The notes under the pieces were generated by a model, which had not been told where the DNA came from, did no database searches, and saw only the letters and a program-made list of their open reading frames with translations. Below, piece by piece: positions 14,473 through 15,022 of a stretch of DNA of 15,022 bases; position 1 is the first letter of the stretch, and each line of letters opens with the position of its first letter. Source of the DNA: an uncultured Pirellulaceae bacterium (lineage in GTDB: Bacteria; Planctomycetota; Planctomycetia; Pirellulales; Pirellulaceae); assembly GCA_947258905.1 (NCBI GenBank), contig CAMYKF010000714.1, positions 1 to 15,022 of the forward strand, read 5' to 3'. Both the position numbers and the translations under genes were made by a program.

Positions 14473-14979
14473 TCATTCTTCGCCATTGATCAGGTTGGCG
14501 AGGGATTGCCGCGTCGCGTCCCGTTGCAGCAACCACTGCGGCCGGTTGTCGCCGGGCTCCTGCAAGACAAATCCGCCGCCGGCCAATTCGTTGTGTATGT
14601 CGCCCAGCCAGGTCTCCACTTCGTCGTCGCCGGCATGGTCACTGGTAATGTGCCGCGCTGACAGTTTCCTGCGCCATGCCGCCGCCTGGACCTCGGGTTG
14701 ACGCAACATTTCCTGTGTCGATTCAAGCAGTTGCGGGCTGGCTGGCTGGACCCAGATCAGCAGGGTCTTGCGCTGACGCCTTAATTCCACGGTTTCGGCC
14801 AGCGAAAAATCCTGCCAGCGGATCGGGGTCGCCGGTGCCACGTAGTTTTGCGCATACCATTGCCAGGCCGTAACAAGAATGGCAACAACGAACAGGCCCG
14901 CCAGCACCTGCCAGGTTTTGTAGGGGAACCGGAAAGTCGGCTCGTCATCGCCGACTGGATTTTCCGAGACGTTGCTCAT
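14473..14979 (-). CDS. Membrane-anchored, Cys-less thioredoxin-like protein
   Basis: The protein has 168 residues. A short cytoplasmic N-terminus precedes one transmembrane helix at about 23-43, leaving the rest outside the membrane. From residue 54, WQDFSLAETVELRRQRKTLLIWVQPAS resembles the opening of thioredoxin_7-like domains (W--sleeAl--Ark--KplliWf-a-WC), but the CxxC position is occupied by QPASPQ. The whole protein contains no cysteine, so a redox role is excluded if this fold assignment is right; a structural or binding role remains. The start at 14979 forms an ATGA overlap with the preceding frame. There is no clear Shine-Dalgarno, so translation is probably coupled to that gene. Fold assignment is tentative. 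Confidence 0.7.
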   Translation of the reverse strand: MSNVSENPVGDDEPTFRFPYKTWQVLAGLFVVAILVTAWQWYAQNYVAPATPIRWQDFSLAETVELRRQRKTLLIWVQPASPQLLESTQEMLRQPEVQAAAWRRKLSARHITSDHAGDDEVETWLGDIHNELAGGGFVLQEPGDNRPQWLLQRDATRQSLANLINGEE

Positions 14980-15022
14980 ATAAACGATTTGCCGTCAATC
15001 AGGACCCCGATCGTTCGCCAGA
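14976..15022 (-). CDS. C-terminal tail of an upstream gene (partial)
   Basis: An open frame enters from the right edge and ends in TGA at 14978-14976, overlapping the next start as ATGA. The visible residues are WRTIGVLIDGKSFI. This is too short to name. The 4-bp overlap, the missing Shine-Dalgarno of the downstream gene and the absence of other space for a ribosome-binding site support a real, co-transcribed gene. Confidence 0.4.
   Translation of the reverse strand, partial: WRTIGVLIDGKSFI

Overview
The window looks like chromosomal DNA from a planctomycete, probably of the Pirellula/Rhodopirellula type. This rests on gene content, not on any search. It carries a 3-keto-disaccharide hydrolase-like DUF1080 protein, a proline/glycine-rich protein of the kind labelled 'mu-protocadherin-like' in Rhodopirellula, a membrane-anchored helix-turn-helix protein with a long Ser/Asp-rich region, many exported proteins of unknown role, and dispersed palindromic intergenic repeats built on GGCAGGCTGGAAGCC-type cores. 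No tRNA, rRNA, CRISPR array or transposase was seen.

Layout, left to right. (1) 3-902: 3' part of an RPPG-repeat surface or envelope protein, closed by a strong terminator at 922-957. (2) 1324-2187: an ABC-2 (DUF990-type) permease with no ATPase beside it. (3) 2570-3718: a membrane-tethered excisionase/MerR-like HTH protein, with a candidate promoter at 2429-2456. (4) 3913-4860 (-): a YdcF/ElyC-type DUF218 membrane protein, diverging from (5) 5115-6320: an exported papain-fold (bleomycin hydrolase/PepC-like) cysteine peptidase with its own terminator. (6) 6401-9249: an apparent operon of a DUF1080 protein, an ABC ATPase and an ABC permease whose reading frame is broken near 8731. (7) 9402-10910: an exported protein with a C-terminal block common in planctomycetes. 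(8) 10925-14979 (-): a deiodinase-like selenoprotein, an S9D-type glutamyl endopeptidase-like peptidase, and a small membrane protein with a Cys-less thioredoxin-like segment, followed by the tail of a further gene at the window edge.

The main discovery is the minus-strand gene at 10925-11704. Standard gene calling splits it into two ORFs (11408-11704 and 10925-11398). They are in the same frame, separated only by a UGA, and the junction reads GSYT-U-PPF, the active-site signature of the iodothyronine deiodinase family. Nine nucleotides after the UGA lies a 7-bp stem with an AGGUU loop, closely resembling the bacterial SECIS element of E. coli fdhF in loop sequence and spacing. The protein is therefore read as an exported, selenocysteine-containing deiodinase homologue, and the host is predicted to have SelA/B/C/D.

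Intergenic DNA holds three palindromic repeat loci (2198-2275, 3811-3906, 9292-9359), a (CCTAAA)4 tract with an inverted partner upstream of the selenoprotein gene, and several unassigned hairpins.
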